From Taeniopygia guttata (lineage: Eukaryota; Chordata; Aves; Passeriformes; Estrildidae): a stretch of DNA of 64,000 nucleotides. The stretch covers positions 90,118,501 through 90,182,500 of the forward strand of contig NC_133024.1 in NCBI RefSeq assembly GCF_048771995.1, read 5' to 3'. Below the pieces are notes generated by a model, which worked only from the letters and a program-made list of their open reading frames with translations, had not been told where the DNA came from and ran no database searches. The first letter of the stretch is position 1. Each line of letters begins with the position of its first letter. This document shows positions 53,111-64,000 of this stretch, piece after piece. The position numbers and the translations under genes were made by a program.

Positions 53111-55254
53111 TCTCAGTCGGGGGGAATGAAGCTGCTCTTCTTTTTGTTCTTTATTTTGTCAGAGCCCAAGGCAGCGTGGAGTTTGTTTGGTTTGTGGGCT
53201 TGTTTTTTTTTTTTTTTAAGTTTTTAAATTGCACCTTTATTTTGGAGGAAGGGAAGTGAATGGTCCCTCAATACGCCGGCGTGGCCCCGGCCCGGCGCTG
53301 GGCAAAGCCGGGCTCCCAGCTGCTGCAGCTGCTCCCGGCCGTGTGTCCCATCCACATCCAGCTCTGTAACCTGTTGGCTCCGCGCTTTGGAGCAGTGACC
53401 TCGGCCGGGCGCTCGCCTGCAACTGGCCTCAGTCTCCCCTTTCTTGTGGGGAGTTCGCAGTGCACGGTGGAGGCCACGTCCTCAGTGCTTCCAGAGCCGG
53501 CCATCAGGTCTCCTTCGTCTTCTTGGCTTTCCTAAGCAGGCTGTTATATTAAAAAAATCATCTAAAACCCACGTTTGTTTTGAAAAAGTAATTGTGTGTG
53601 GCAGTTATTAGTACTGATTTCTTTTGGCGTTTTACCCTTTTTTTCTGCAAGGTGCTTTGTTCACAAATATCAGTATTTTCACTGGAATGTTATAGAGGAG
53701 AAATCATATTATGGATCATGGTAAACAGAAACTATTCTACCTTGAGGGGTCGTCAGGGATTGTTTTACAGTGCCGAGCACCTCATCTAAACGAAAATGAA
53801 GCTTTATTTGCTGGTCACTACTTACTTTCTCCTTGAGACTGGACTCTCTTTAGGAGTAAGGAGAATGTCTAGTGCATGTATGCATATATACTGTAACATC
53901 TCTTGTTTCTCAGGTCTCTTAAATTTGCTGCCCTTCCTAGTTCAATTCACTACCTAAATGAACAGTAAAACTTCCTTCTCTGTTAGTATAGCAGGTTATA
54001 GGATGTTCAGTATTGCATGGTATGTACCATACAATGACAATGTTTTCCCCTAATAATAGAGTATGATCAGTTGTGTCCTACTTGCTGATAAGCTTTTGTG
54101 ATTGAGTTGATATTCTGCATTGTTTGAACAATCTAGAGCATAAATTCTGCATGACATAGTTAAACTGTTTTCCAATCTCCTAGTTCAGTTTTATTTTCCT
54201 CACCTTTTCAGTGTTTTCAGACTAAGGTTAGAAAGTATATTTTTGAACTGTATGTTTGCAGAGAGCTTCAGAGCTATCATTTATGCCTTAAGACTTTAGT
54301 GAATGGTCTTCGGTCAGCGTTTCACAGAGGGGTAGACAATTATCCTGTTCTGGTTAGATCTCAGGATAGGAGTACAATTGAGATTACACTGGACAGCTGA
54401 TTAACATTCTCTTTCATTTGCACTCTTTCTATAGACAAGCATAATATCAAGGCAAATATAAGATTAAATCAGTGGTATTCTTTATCTCTCATAAATATAG
54501 GGTTAAATATTGCACTTACTAGCCTTATAGCAATAGTGCTTGGTGCAATAAGATTTAAATCAAGTTTTCATAGCAGACTTGTAAATATGGAATCAACCTT
54601 TTTCCAGATTTCTTGTCCTGGAGAGTGCCTGCAGTTCCTCCCTTTCAAATCTCCCTGTTGCCACTGCAACTGCGGGAAAAAGCTGCTCTAACATAAGCTA
54701 AAGGAAGCACCTTTTCTATTTTTGTTTCTGCTATTTCATCATTATATTACAGGATCCATAGCATAGGAAGTTATGAAAGCCAGAAGCATAAATATGTTTA
54801 AAGGAGGTTGCACGCAATTATGAACAGCATATTCATTCATGACTGTTCAATCTAATGCAACTTCTGGCTCAGGAAGTCTGTACTTCACTGATTACCAGAA
54901 GTTCAGAGGGTAGCTGGAGGAAGGCTTATGATCTGCGTGTTGTGTTGCTGACAGTCTTTCTCTCAGCATCTGACCTTTAGCAGAAATGGATGCAGAGGAG
55001 GAGGGACATTGTGTCTGATTCGTTAGGGTCATTCTCTGCCTGCTTGACAAGATACACAAGTTTACAGACAACACCGAGAGGGAAGTTATTTTGTGTATTC
55101 AAGTAGGCCTTAGGCTCACTTCAAATCTTTAATAGTGTTGTAAGTATGGCCTGCATCAGATATCTAAAATAATGAAGGAATCCTTCAATGGGAAAATGGT
55201 ACAGAGGAACTGGGGGGCAATAACACGACCTGGAAATGCTGTGGCTCAACATCA
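53111..55254. other. F10-F7 intergenic segment
   Basis: About 2.1 kb separates the F10 5' flank from the F7 stop. It is GC-rich to about 53.5 kb, then AT-rich. It has a run of T near 53204-53217. No exon is recognised. Confidence 0.5.
55128..55133 (-). terminator. Weak candidate F7 polyadenylation signal
   Basis: An ATTAAA variant on the minus strand lies about 125 bases past the F7 stop. No AATAAA occurs closer. The call rests on position alone. Confidence 0.3.
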
Positions 55255-56729
55255 TTAGTCCATGTGCTTCCTCAACCAGTCGATGTATTTGGATACCCTT
55301 GTGTAAACCCCATAGCTGCCTTCAACAGCACAGCCCTTTCCCCAGCTGACAACCCCAGTCAGAAACCAAGTGTTCTTGTACTGTGTAGCATGAGGACCAC
55401 CACTGTCTCCCTTGCAGGAGTCCTTAACCCCAGACAGGTCTCCTGCACAGAACATATTCTCTGTAATATTTAAATCGGTCTCCTTTTCACATTCTTGTGT
55501 CTTTACACGTGGCAAATCAACTCTCATCAGAACAGAAGAGGTGGCACCTCCATCTATTAGTCGTCCCCATCCACTTACTGTGGAGAACTTGATGGTGGAC
55601 AGTTCAAATACAGCGAACCTTTTCTCAGGCAAACATATTGGCACCACATAGTCGGTGAGATTCACGGGTGTTTCCAGGTTCAAGAGGGCAATATCATTAT
55701 TGACCTGTCCATTCTTGTATTCTTCATGAATGATCATCCTGGTGACTCCACTTTCTTGCTCAGTTTTCTCATCAACATTTATTTTGTGTTCACCTGGAAA
55801 AGTTATTAATCGCAGGTCATGTCAGGTAGCTCCTTGATTCCTTGGAAGTTTGAGGATGTGGGGTGTTTCTAGTCTGATACCTCTAATGACAATTACCTTT
55901 TATTGCCAAAGGTGCCTACTCTGATTTTATCAGGTTGAGATGCTGCCACCACCTTGATAAGATGAGGAGGGGAAGATACATACCCAGTCTCACCCGAAGC
56001 TGTTTAGGGTGAGTGTGCTCCAAGCAGTGAGCCGCAGTGACCACCCACTCTGGGGAAAGCAGGGTGCCACCACACGTTTCTCTCTGATCCTGTATTATAA
56101 GGGCCTGCCAACATAAAGCAAATTAATGTTTTTCATCAAATGTTCTTGACATAAATCTCAGAGATGGGTTTCATATTGCTTCTTTCTGTCCTTTTATGCA
56201 GCTATGTTTGACAATACCACGCTGACTGCATGGTGAACTTGGCAAGGGAAGGCTTCCCGTGGAAATTTTCTTCATCTTGTAGTATGGACCCTGCATATTA
56301 TGGCCCAAAACGTATCTGCAACTAAAGGTGCAACTAAAATTCTTGCTGGCAGTGAAGTTAAGGACTAAGGGGTGAGGAGATAGAGACAGCTGTGCTACCA
56401 CTCTAATCCTATGAAACCAGGTACTCCAGAATAAAGCTAAGGTGCCTATATGAAACAGGTAGATCTGCTGGCTATGGATGAAGAAGGAATTTGGTTATCA
56501 AGACGTGGCACTTTTTATGAATTTTTAACATCATAGATTTAAAGCAATGAATTTAGTGTAGTGGCTTCATAAGGAAATTTGAAAAATAAAAGCAGTGAAA
56601 GATTTTTGAAAACTCACTTGCCATGGACATTCACCTGGAGGACAGATGAAACCACCTACTATTCTCCCATGTGCAGTTGAACTTTTTTTTGCCAGCACTG
56701 GTATTTTTCCACATGGGTATTTCACTGGG

Positions 56730-56768
<39 letters not shown>

Positions 56769-59700
56769 CAAAACCCAAAACAACAAAAGGCAACAAGGAT
56801 TTTATTGTACTGAATTCACAGCAAAATGTGTAATGTTTTCAGAGAAGCTTTGTCAGCTGAAAAACTGATTTCTAGTCTAGGACCATGAATTCTCTAAAAT
56901 AATGTAAAGCAGCTCAGCAGGTAAATAGTAGTTTTTAGTTTGGAAACAGCTGGAAATTCTCTTACTATTAGAGTTCAGGCCCTTACAGCATCATTGACAT
57001 GGACTCACCTACCATAGCTCTTTGCAGACAATAAACCTGCTTAAGATACACATCAACACAATGAGGTAGGCTGCAGGCTGGAGTGCAGAAGTGACCCTGA
57101 CAAGCTCTGTAGTCTACACATTTTCTTTGTCCCTGCTGACTTTAAGTCAGTTGTACCAAGTGCACTGCATCCATGGCAGAGTGAGAGAGGCTTAATCGTG
57201 GGGTGTACATCTTGCCATTCTTTTTTTGGGCAGAGCCAAAGACGTCCCAAGGGCAGAAACTTGTTGTGGTGTGCCTCTCCCTCACTACCCTGTTTGCTTG
57301 TGTCCAGAGCCTGCTGGATTCTTCCAGACTGCACATCTCTGTTCTGCCTGAGCCAGCATGTGAAGACTGGCAATAAAGAGAATCAAATCCTGACTGAACT
57401 TGCAGTTAAGCTGTAGTGCAGAGGAAATTTCGGTGTTTCCAGTACATCCTTTACCCAGCTGAGTTTTCCTGTAAAGGAGAAGGTCTACCCTTGGGGGTGC
57501 CTGTGCGCCAGGTGTCTGTGCTGTAACTGAACACACCATCCCTTCTGTCTGGCAGTCACTTCCCTCTGTGATAACACTGTGAGAAGGAGTGCTCTTTTTC
57601 TACCTCTTTGGGAGCCAGGGTCCTATAGTCTGTGCTGAGCTGCATGCAATCTCTCCGTGGAGCTGTAAGTACTTCAGCTGACATGAAGACAGCATGAAGG
57701 TTTTACAGGTACATGCAAGGTATGGAGAAACAGGATGCTTTTTGGTGGCAGCTGGTGAAAGATTAAACAGACATAACACATAACACCCATAGTCTCTAAT
57801 GCTGTGTGTAGAGCAACACAAATTTAGGCCATTGTGGGAGATGGCAGGGGACTGTCAGCCTGGTAGTTACGCAGTTTTTTCTACTTGCAACACATGGCAA
57901 ATTTTACAGCTATTTTGGTCCCCAAGAAGCAACCAGGAACAAATACATCTTCCTTGCAGGGAAAGATGCACTGAAAAGCCTGTGAGGAATTTTGAATTGT
58001 TTGTTCCTAGCTTTTAACAAAAGCAGCTTTCCCATCACGTGGTATTGCAGAATCTGTTAATAAGGGATAAGCACATTAGTAGGCATTTTTTTCTAATGAA
58101 ATTGCTGCTGTTGAGAGCTAGGTTGTCATTACCAGCTCTCTGCATGAGTGCTCCATTGAGGTGTGTGCAGGGGAGCACCACTCCTCAAAATTACTTTGCA
58201 TGCTCCCTGTGGCTCTGTCCATTATGTTGTTATGTTCATATCCTCAGGGGTCTCCTTTTCCCTCTAATAAAGTAATTCAAGTAGGCATCTGCAAAAGAGT
58301 CAGATGCCAGCTCATGTATTGGCAAAAAGATTAACTTGCACTACCCTAGTCCCAGTTGAAGAGGTGAGGAGCTAGTATCTGAGCATTATGCATTGCATGT
58401 CCTGACACGTACATTTTGAAAAGTTTTCTCCCAGAGCTGGCTTAGACTTAGCATCAGGTTAGTAGCATCTTACCTTGAGGGATGCAGGACACGCCATCAC
58501 TTGCTAAAGTGTAATCATCATCACAGAAGCACAGTCGTATTTCGGACTGCTTGTCAGTACAGTACTGCTCACAGCCACCATTGTCAAAAATGCACTTCAG
58601 TTTGTCAGCCACAGCTAAAGTCAGAGAAAGAGAATTTAGGATTCTGGACTTGGATTTTTGTGCTTAACATTGATAACTTACTATTGGAATGTCATCGGGA
58701 AAGCAAAGCAGGAAAAAAAATTTCTGTGATTTATGCAGAGCAACTTCATCAAAAATGCCTTCCATCAAAAGCTAAGTAGTCCTGGATCTCCAGGGATTAG
58801 GGGAGAATAGGCTTTGTTTAAGAAAGATATACATAAAATTAAATCAATTAGCATTTATACAGTATCTGAGCTGTCTCAAGAATGGAGATATTGTAATTGT
58901 ATGGTAACCATTGTAAAATATGACTGAAAAATTTTAATTCTTTGACATTTTGCCATTTAGCATGGAAGATGCTCTGGGATGACTGTAGAGACTGCCTGCC
59001 TAGACTTGAGTGCCTAGCTCTTGTCCAGACTCTGCATGTTCTGAGGATGTAACACTCAATGTTCAATGTTTCAGTGTCTTCTGAAATCAGTGGAAAGATG
59101 TGTATTAACTTCATAAACCATGGGATCCTTTCCTTTGGGTTTTGTACATATGCAGTATAGTTCTTACATACTGCATGGAGCTTCTAAGTTAAAATAACTT
59201 CAGCACTTGAGAAGGAAATAATTCCTTCTTTTTTCTCAGATGGTGTGCAAATACAATTTTTCTTTTTTTTCCCCACAAAGTCATTATAGGGCAATTAAGT
59301 ATTCTGCTGCCTTGCAGTGCCTGACTGCTACCTGGTTAGATCCATCCCGCAGCACCAAAAGTGCTATGACAGTAGCTGTCACAGCTAGAATGATGCAGAA
59401 TCACAGAACCATAGAATACCCTGAGTTGGAAGGGACCAACGAGGATCATCAAGTCCAAATTCTGAATTACAATGACTGCTATTGTTTATCTCAGTGCCTT
59501 GCATTTGAATCAATAATGGCATTTTTATTTTGGTAAGTTGTGCCACAGCTGACCTTTTTCACAGCTCTTGCCCTCGTATTCGACAGGACAGCGGCAAACA
59601 TAATCCTGGAACTGGTCATCACAAATCCCACCATTCTGACAGGGGTTGGAGGCACACTGGTTGGGGTCTGTAAAACACTCAGTGTCAGTCCAGCTCACGC

Positions 59701-62700
59701 AAAGAGCTGCAGCAGTGGGAGTGTTCCACAGCTGTTAGAACATCCTGAATGATCGTACCGGAATAGGTGTGCCAGAACTCTTCCTGGAAGAAAAAGATGT
59801 GAGATTTGATTAAAGAAGAATCAAGTCAAGTCTTACAGCCCTTGTTGCATAGCATGGATTACAGAGTAATGCCACTTCTGCCTTTATAGTTTGTGACAGT
59901 TAATATCCATAAAATATTCTGTTTTCTAGATTGTACATTATTTTCATATACTAATAGAGAAAGGCCTTGTTTGCACATAGTGGGTCAAATATAAATAAGC
60001 TCTGTATAGCTGAGGTGGGATTGGCTAAAAAAAATGTTGCACAATACAATAATTTAAAGTATTGTCAGGGCAGGCATTACTGGGGGTTTGTCTTAGAGAG
60101 CATCCATTTTCCCACCATCCCTTAGATGGTTACTGCTTGGGATTATCCATGCAGTGTGCCCTCCTGCAACTCACTGCTGCTGTGTACCCCTGTAAATAGA
60201 AAAGAAAAATGCAAAATGCAGGACACAAAGTGCTTTTTTAACTCTGGTGGTTTAAAGTGTCAAAGCACACCCTTGAGTAGGGAGAGTCCTTGTGACAACG
60301 AGTGCTCGCCCAGCCCTATGTTACTTACTGTTCTTTCAAGATCACCGTAAATCTCTCTTGCTTCCTCGTAGGAGCACAATTCTTCTATGCATTCTCGCTC
60401 TAGTGACCCCAGTTTTATCTCTTCAAAGAAGCTGTTGGCTCGTCTTCGTCTTTCCAAAACGTTGCTTGCCTCTTCCTGCTTTAGAAAGACTGAAAAACAG
60501 CGGCACGTTCTGTTTGTCATACGGCTGCACTTGCTAGAGAGGATGGAGGGGCAGTTTTCCCTGAAAGCATTTTTGCTTCCCAAGCTTTTTCTGAGACACT
60601 TAAGAAAAAAATGGGCAGATATGAAAGAGTCTCCTTTCTCTGGCCTGCCTCAAGGTAAAGTGACAACAGAGGAATTTTAGAGATGCCAGAACTCAGAGAA
60701 GATGGTGTGTTACAATAGTGGGCTGTGCGTGTTGTATGCATGTCAGTGACTCCTGAGGTACTGTTGCATGTCATATGCATCTGAGCACATAGCTGGAGAG
60801 CCTGTGTCACTTTATCAAGCACTGGTGTACATGGCACTGGAAAGGCCGTGTCATGTTATCTAGCACTGGTGTACATGGTAAAAGCTGATTTTTCTGTAGT
60901 TGATACAGTCAGTCACAGTGACAGGTGGACCACAGTCCTGCCTTCACTCACAGTCACATGTTTTTTCAAACCCCTTCACCTGTTGGACCTGAAGAAGAGA
61001 TTTATCCCTCCTCTAGTAGACCACAATTTTGAGCCACTGCTTTAATATATTATCTTTAATTTTATTCTATGGAAAAGGTTATGTTATGTATTGGAGAATG
61101 CTGACTGCATTTCCCAGTGGAGCCTGTGAATGGCTCCTAGCTCCTGCCATCACCACAGACTACAGCTAGGAAGGAGTCTTCTTGTGTGTCTCTACCATGA
61201 TTTGGAAAGATATTGGGAACATAGGTTTGATAGCAGGCATCAGCAGAGTTAATTTCCTAGAATTGCATCAGCTTGCAACTGGCAGAAGTGTGCACTGGAC
61301 ACACTAATGTCATGGTCACCATGCTGACCTCAGCCTCAGGACAGTAGCACATCACACAGCTGTGCTCTCCCAGTGTAATTCAGGATAAGGAACAAGAAGT
61401 CCAAGTGCTGATGTGTGATTTTGCTCCATGTACAACACAGAAAAAGTCTTGGAATTTCTAGTTTTTCCTTTTTTTCCTTTTTCTCCTTTACGTCTGTAGG
61501 GGAGCTTACATTTCAGTGCTTTAACTGTTTCACTTCTGCTTGTGGGTAGATTTGGGGACTGAGGCTGATGCATATCTCCTGCCTTTCCCCAGGACTCCTC
61601 TCCAAAAGCGTGGGAGTTATCTTCTGCCTGCTGAAGGGGCCCTGAGGGATGTTGAAAGACAGACTCATGTGTGTCATCAGCAATACACACCTAATCATAG
61701 ATGCTGAGAGGGTTCTTTCCAGTCTGAAGTGATGTGAGGTGTCTCCATAAACATTTGTCTCTAATTCTGGATATTTGCTGAATTATGTGCAGAATAGTGG
61801 TAATTTCCCCCTGCATTTCAAGGTTACTTAGAAGAATGAAATATTGTGCACTGAATTTATCCCTGGGTACTTCATAAGCATTTGGTCATTATAGGAATGT
61901 CAGCTGCATCTTTCTGCCTCAATTTCAGTCAGGTTGTATGCATTTGATATGGCTTTCCTTAAAGGCTTTTAATTAACCTTATGCTGCAGATACATGGCAC
62001 ATGTATCAGTGCATGGGCACAGACTCTGACAGAGAAGCATGCCTGAGCACATGGCTTGGGACATCCATCCACTAATTTTGGCATTATCCACTTTTTTGTA
62101 TTGGATAATTTCTGACTTTGCTACCTATGTTTCCACCTTTCCTCACTGCAACAATCAAGACCTAGTCAATGGCTAATGGGGAATCTGAGAGCACTGGATC
62201 TGCTTTATTAATATGGGGAGCTGGTTTTTGGACATACACTGAGCAACTGAAGAGCTACCCCTTCTCTGCCTTCTACTGAAACAGGGTGGATCCTACCCGC
62301 TTTAATTACTCATCATCTGAATGACAGGCTATTGGTGCTTTGCTTTGAAGCGTCCCAGTTCTGCATGAAATAACTGTAAATCCCAGTTCCTTTCTTCATG
62401 TAGACAGCTGGTGGTTTGCCTGCTGTCTGTGCACCAAGATAAAAAATTATTTTAGCAGTCTAGAGGTGCTTTTCCTTAGCTGGCGGAACAAGTGCAAAGA
62501 GCATTTCTGAGAGTAAATTAGAGTTTTAGAATAACACACAGGCACAGCAGGAGACAGGACAAACATGCAGCAGTGCTCAAAAACCTGCAGTGGAAATCAC
62601 CTCAGTAACAGGAAAGAGGAAAGAGGTCTATTGCCAGTAAGCATCATTACAGCTATATCCTACAACATACCTGCATCCAGAGAAAGAGGGATCAGTAGCA

Positions 62701-62740
62701 GAAAGCAGAGAAACAAAGCCACATACTGCCTGGAAATCAT
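55255..62740 (-). CDS. F7: F7, coagulation factor VII (complete, eight exons)
   Basis: Exons in order: 62671-62740 (signal, [20 protein letters not shown]), 60329-60489 (propeptide ending RRRR, Gla domain [20 protein letters not shown]...), 59759-59783 (stack, EEFWHTYS), 59554-59667 (EGF1, [18 protein letters not shown]), 58474-58614 (EGF2), 56618-56724 (linker and IVGG), 55984-56104 and 55255-55793 (protease). They sum to 1278 bases, or 425 aa, the length I recall for chicken factor VII. Activation is at R191/I192 and the triad is His232, Asp280, Ser377 (CKGDSGGP). With tissue factor it starts coagulation by activating factors IX and X. There is no RKKR processing site, as expected for factor VII. 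The EGF1 donor is GTCAGC, weaker than usual. The acceptor of the sixth exon sits against a 38-base homopolymer. Confidence 0.96.
56730..56767. repeat. 38-base A run forming the pyrimidine tract of an F7 acceptor
   Basis: Thirty-eight uninterrupted A on the plus strand read as T on the coding strand. They end two bases before the CAG acceptor (56725-56727) of the linker exon. The run is likely to be length-polymorphic and hard to sequence. Confidence 0.95.
59398..59460 (-). mobile_element. Short CR1 3' end fragment (reverse)
   Basis: The stretch 'gaatcacagaaccatagaat' followed by 'gagttggaagggacc' and 'catcaagtccaa' is the typical extreme 3' end of CR1. It lies in F7 intron 4, close to the EGF1 exon. 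Confidence 0.8.
60490..62670. other. F7 intron 1
   Basis: This is 2.2 kb without a recognisable exon or mobile element. Imperfect repetition of a phrase around 'agcactggtgtacatgg' occurs at 60818 and 60862. Confidence 0.5.
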
Positions 62741-64000
62741 GATGAACCCTGTGAGCCAGTGTTCTGTAGTGTATTGACATTTCAGCAAGGGCTGTTTGGC
62801 CAAAGGGCTCAGCTTCAAAAGCTTGGAACCAGAGGAGGGGCCAGCAAGTCATGGAAACAGCAAAAGATCCATGACAGCCTGGTAAGCTGAGCAGAAGGGC
62901 ACATGCAAATCCTACAATGTGCCCTTTTCACAGAAACAGGGAGCTTGGTTTTGAAATGTGCTCTACAAACACATGCAAAAGCTGTGCTGGTTACACAGGC
63001 TGATATCCCAGGCCTGCATTTTCCATTTAACACACCTTTTCCATGAGAAACATGAATGCTGGGACACTGAATCCATAAGACAGGAATTAACTTGGCCACA
63101 TAGCGCCACATGAAGAGAGCATGTGATATTATCTTGCATCAGCAGTCAAGATACGGCCGTTCAGTGCTTTGGAGTATGACTGTACTACTGGCATCTATTC
63201 CCATTTTTCTATCACCATTGAAACTCTGCACTTCTGTCTGAATTTGCTTGGAGACACTAATTAACCAGCAAGAGACACCCTGCACTGGTTCTCTCCATCT
63301 TTGCTGCCAGACCCATGTGGCCTGTACAGGTTGTACCAGCTGGCAGTGGCACTGAGCTGATCCATGCTGTACTTCACCAGGAACTACAGGGCTTGAGGGG
63401 CCACTCTGCAGACTGTACTTTATCTGGAACATAAGCAGTCCCCTGATTTAATGGAAATCAATTAATGGCATCAGACTGGTGAGCTGAAAACATTCTTGAG
63501 AAAATATTTACTTAAGATAGCAGCAAGGTAAAGAGCATGTTTGTCTATGAGAAGTGAAGCATTAGCCAAAGGCTGGAGTATTTTCCAGGCTGTTCTCCCC
63601 TTCCGACATGGAAAGGAAGGAGCATCAGCTCCTGTAGCATCTGAATGCTACAGCAAATGAAATCAACAGCTGGATTTTTACTTTGTGCCAATGCTCAGCA
63701 TAACTTCCTGCAGAAGATGTGATTGCTTAGGGAAGCCAGGATCCTGGCTGTTGTTTCCATGCAGTCCTGTTGTTTAGGGGCAGTACACACAGCTGGATAT
63801 TCTGCTTTGAAATCACTTCCCCAAGAGGCAGTATCCAGGCGCTTCTCTGGATCACAGCCTGGCCAATTCTCAGCAGCCCAGTTCCTGGGATGGCTGGGAA
63901 CAGATGGCATGTCCTGTCCCAGGCAGAGAAAGGAAGCCAGTTACTGGAATGCAAAAGCTACAACAGCCCTCTGCTGCTTTTTGGGAACCTCTCCATACCT
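62741..64000. other. F7 5' flank
   Basis: The F7 promoter should lie in the first few hundred bases, but no specific site is recognised. No gene is seen to the window end. In other vertebrates MCF2L lies beyond F7, but no MCF2L exon is visible here. Confidence 0.5.

Overview
The window is vertebrate nuclear DNA carrying the vitamin K-dependent clotting-factor cluster. A passerine bird is the best fit. Split genes use GT-AG introns, truncated CR1 LINEs are scattered throughout, two solo LTRs resemble passerine families, and one tRNA-headed SINE with a CR1-like tail resembles TguSINE1. The predicted factor X and factor VII also resemble the chicken proteins as I remember them.

Layout from left to right: the last six coding exons of PCID2 (+, 24-5104); PROZ, encoding protein Z (-, 6452-16579, eight exons, 415 aa); a decayed factor X-like body (-, about 22780-26314); an orphan signal-peptide exon (28774-28849); a Gla-less factor X paralogue, here F10-A (-, 31686-38131, 412 aa if spliced as proposed); the ordinary factor X gene, here F10-B (-, 42978-52912, eight exons, 472 aa, CpG-rich first exon); and F7, factor VII (-, 55255-62740, eight exons, 425 aa). 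The order PCID2-PROZ-F10-F7 with PCID2 convergent to the rest matches the known vertebrate synteny. No exon was found beyond F7.

The unusual part is 16.5-53 kb. Factor X bodies (exons 4-8: EGF1, EGF2, activation peptide, protease) occur three times, and signal-peptide exons homologous to PROZ exon 1 alternate with them: PROZ exon 1, decayed body, exon 1', body A, exon 1', body B, then the native F10 exons 3, 2 and 1. This is what tandem duplication between a point 5' of PROZ exon 1 and F10 intron 3 would produce. Each extra body then has a PROZ-type first exon and lacks the Gla exons. In F10-A the splice phases and reading frame are intact, predicting a secreted factor X-like protease with a full catalytic triad but no Gla domain. 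Bodies A and B are identical in exons 4, 5 and 7. They differ sharply in one 92-base patch of exon 8 that encodes the autolysis loop and 162-helix region. The surrounding mosaic of near-identical and clearly diverged blocks suggests gene conversion.

As a pathway, factor VII (with tissue factor) activates factor X, factor Xa makes thrombin, and protein Z is a catalytically dead cofactor for the serpin that inhibits factor Xa. F10-A would keep the protease while losing the vitamin K-dependent membrane anchor. Splice sites and identities were read by eye, and no database search was run.
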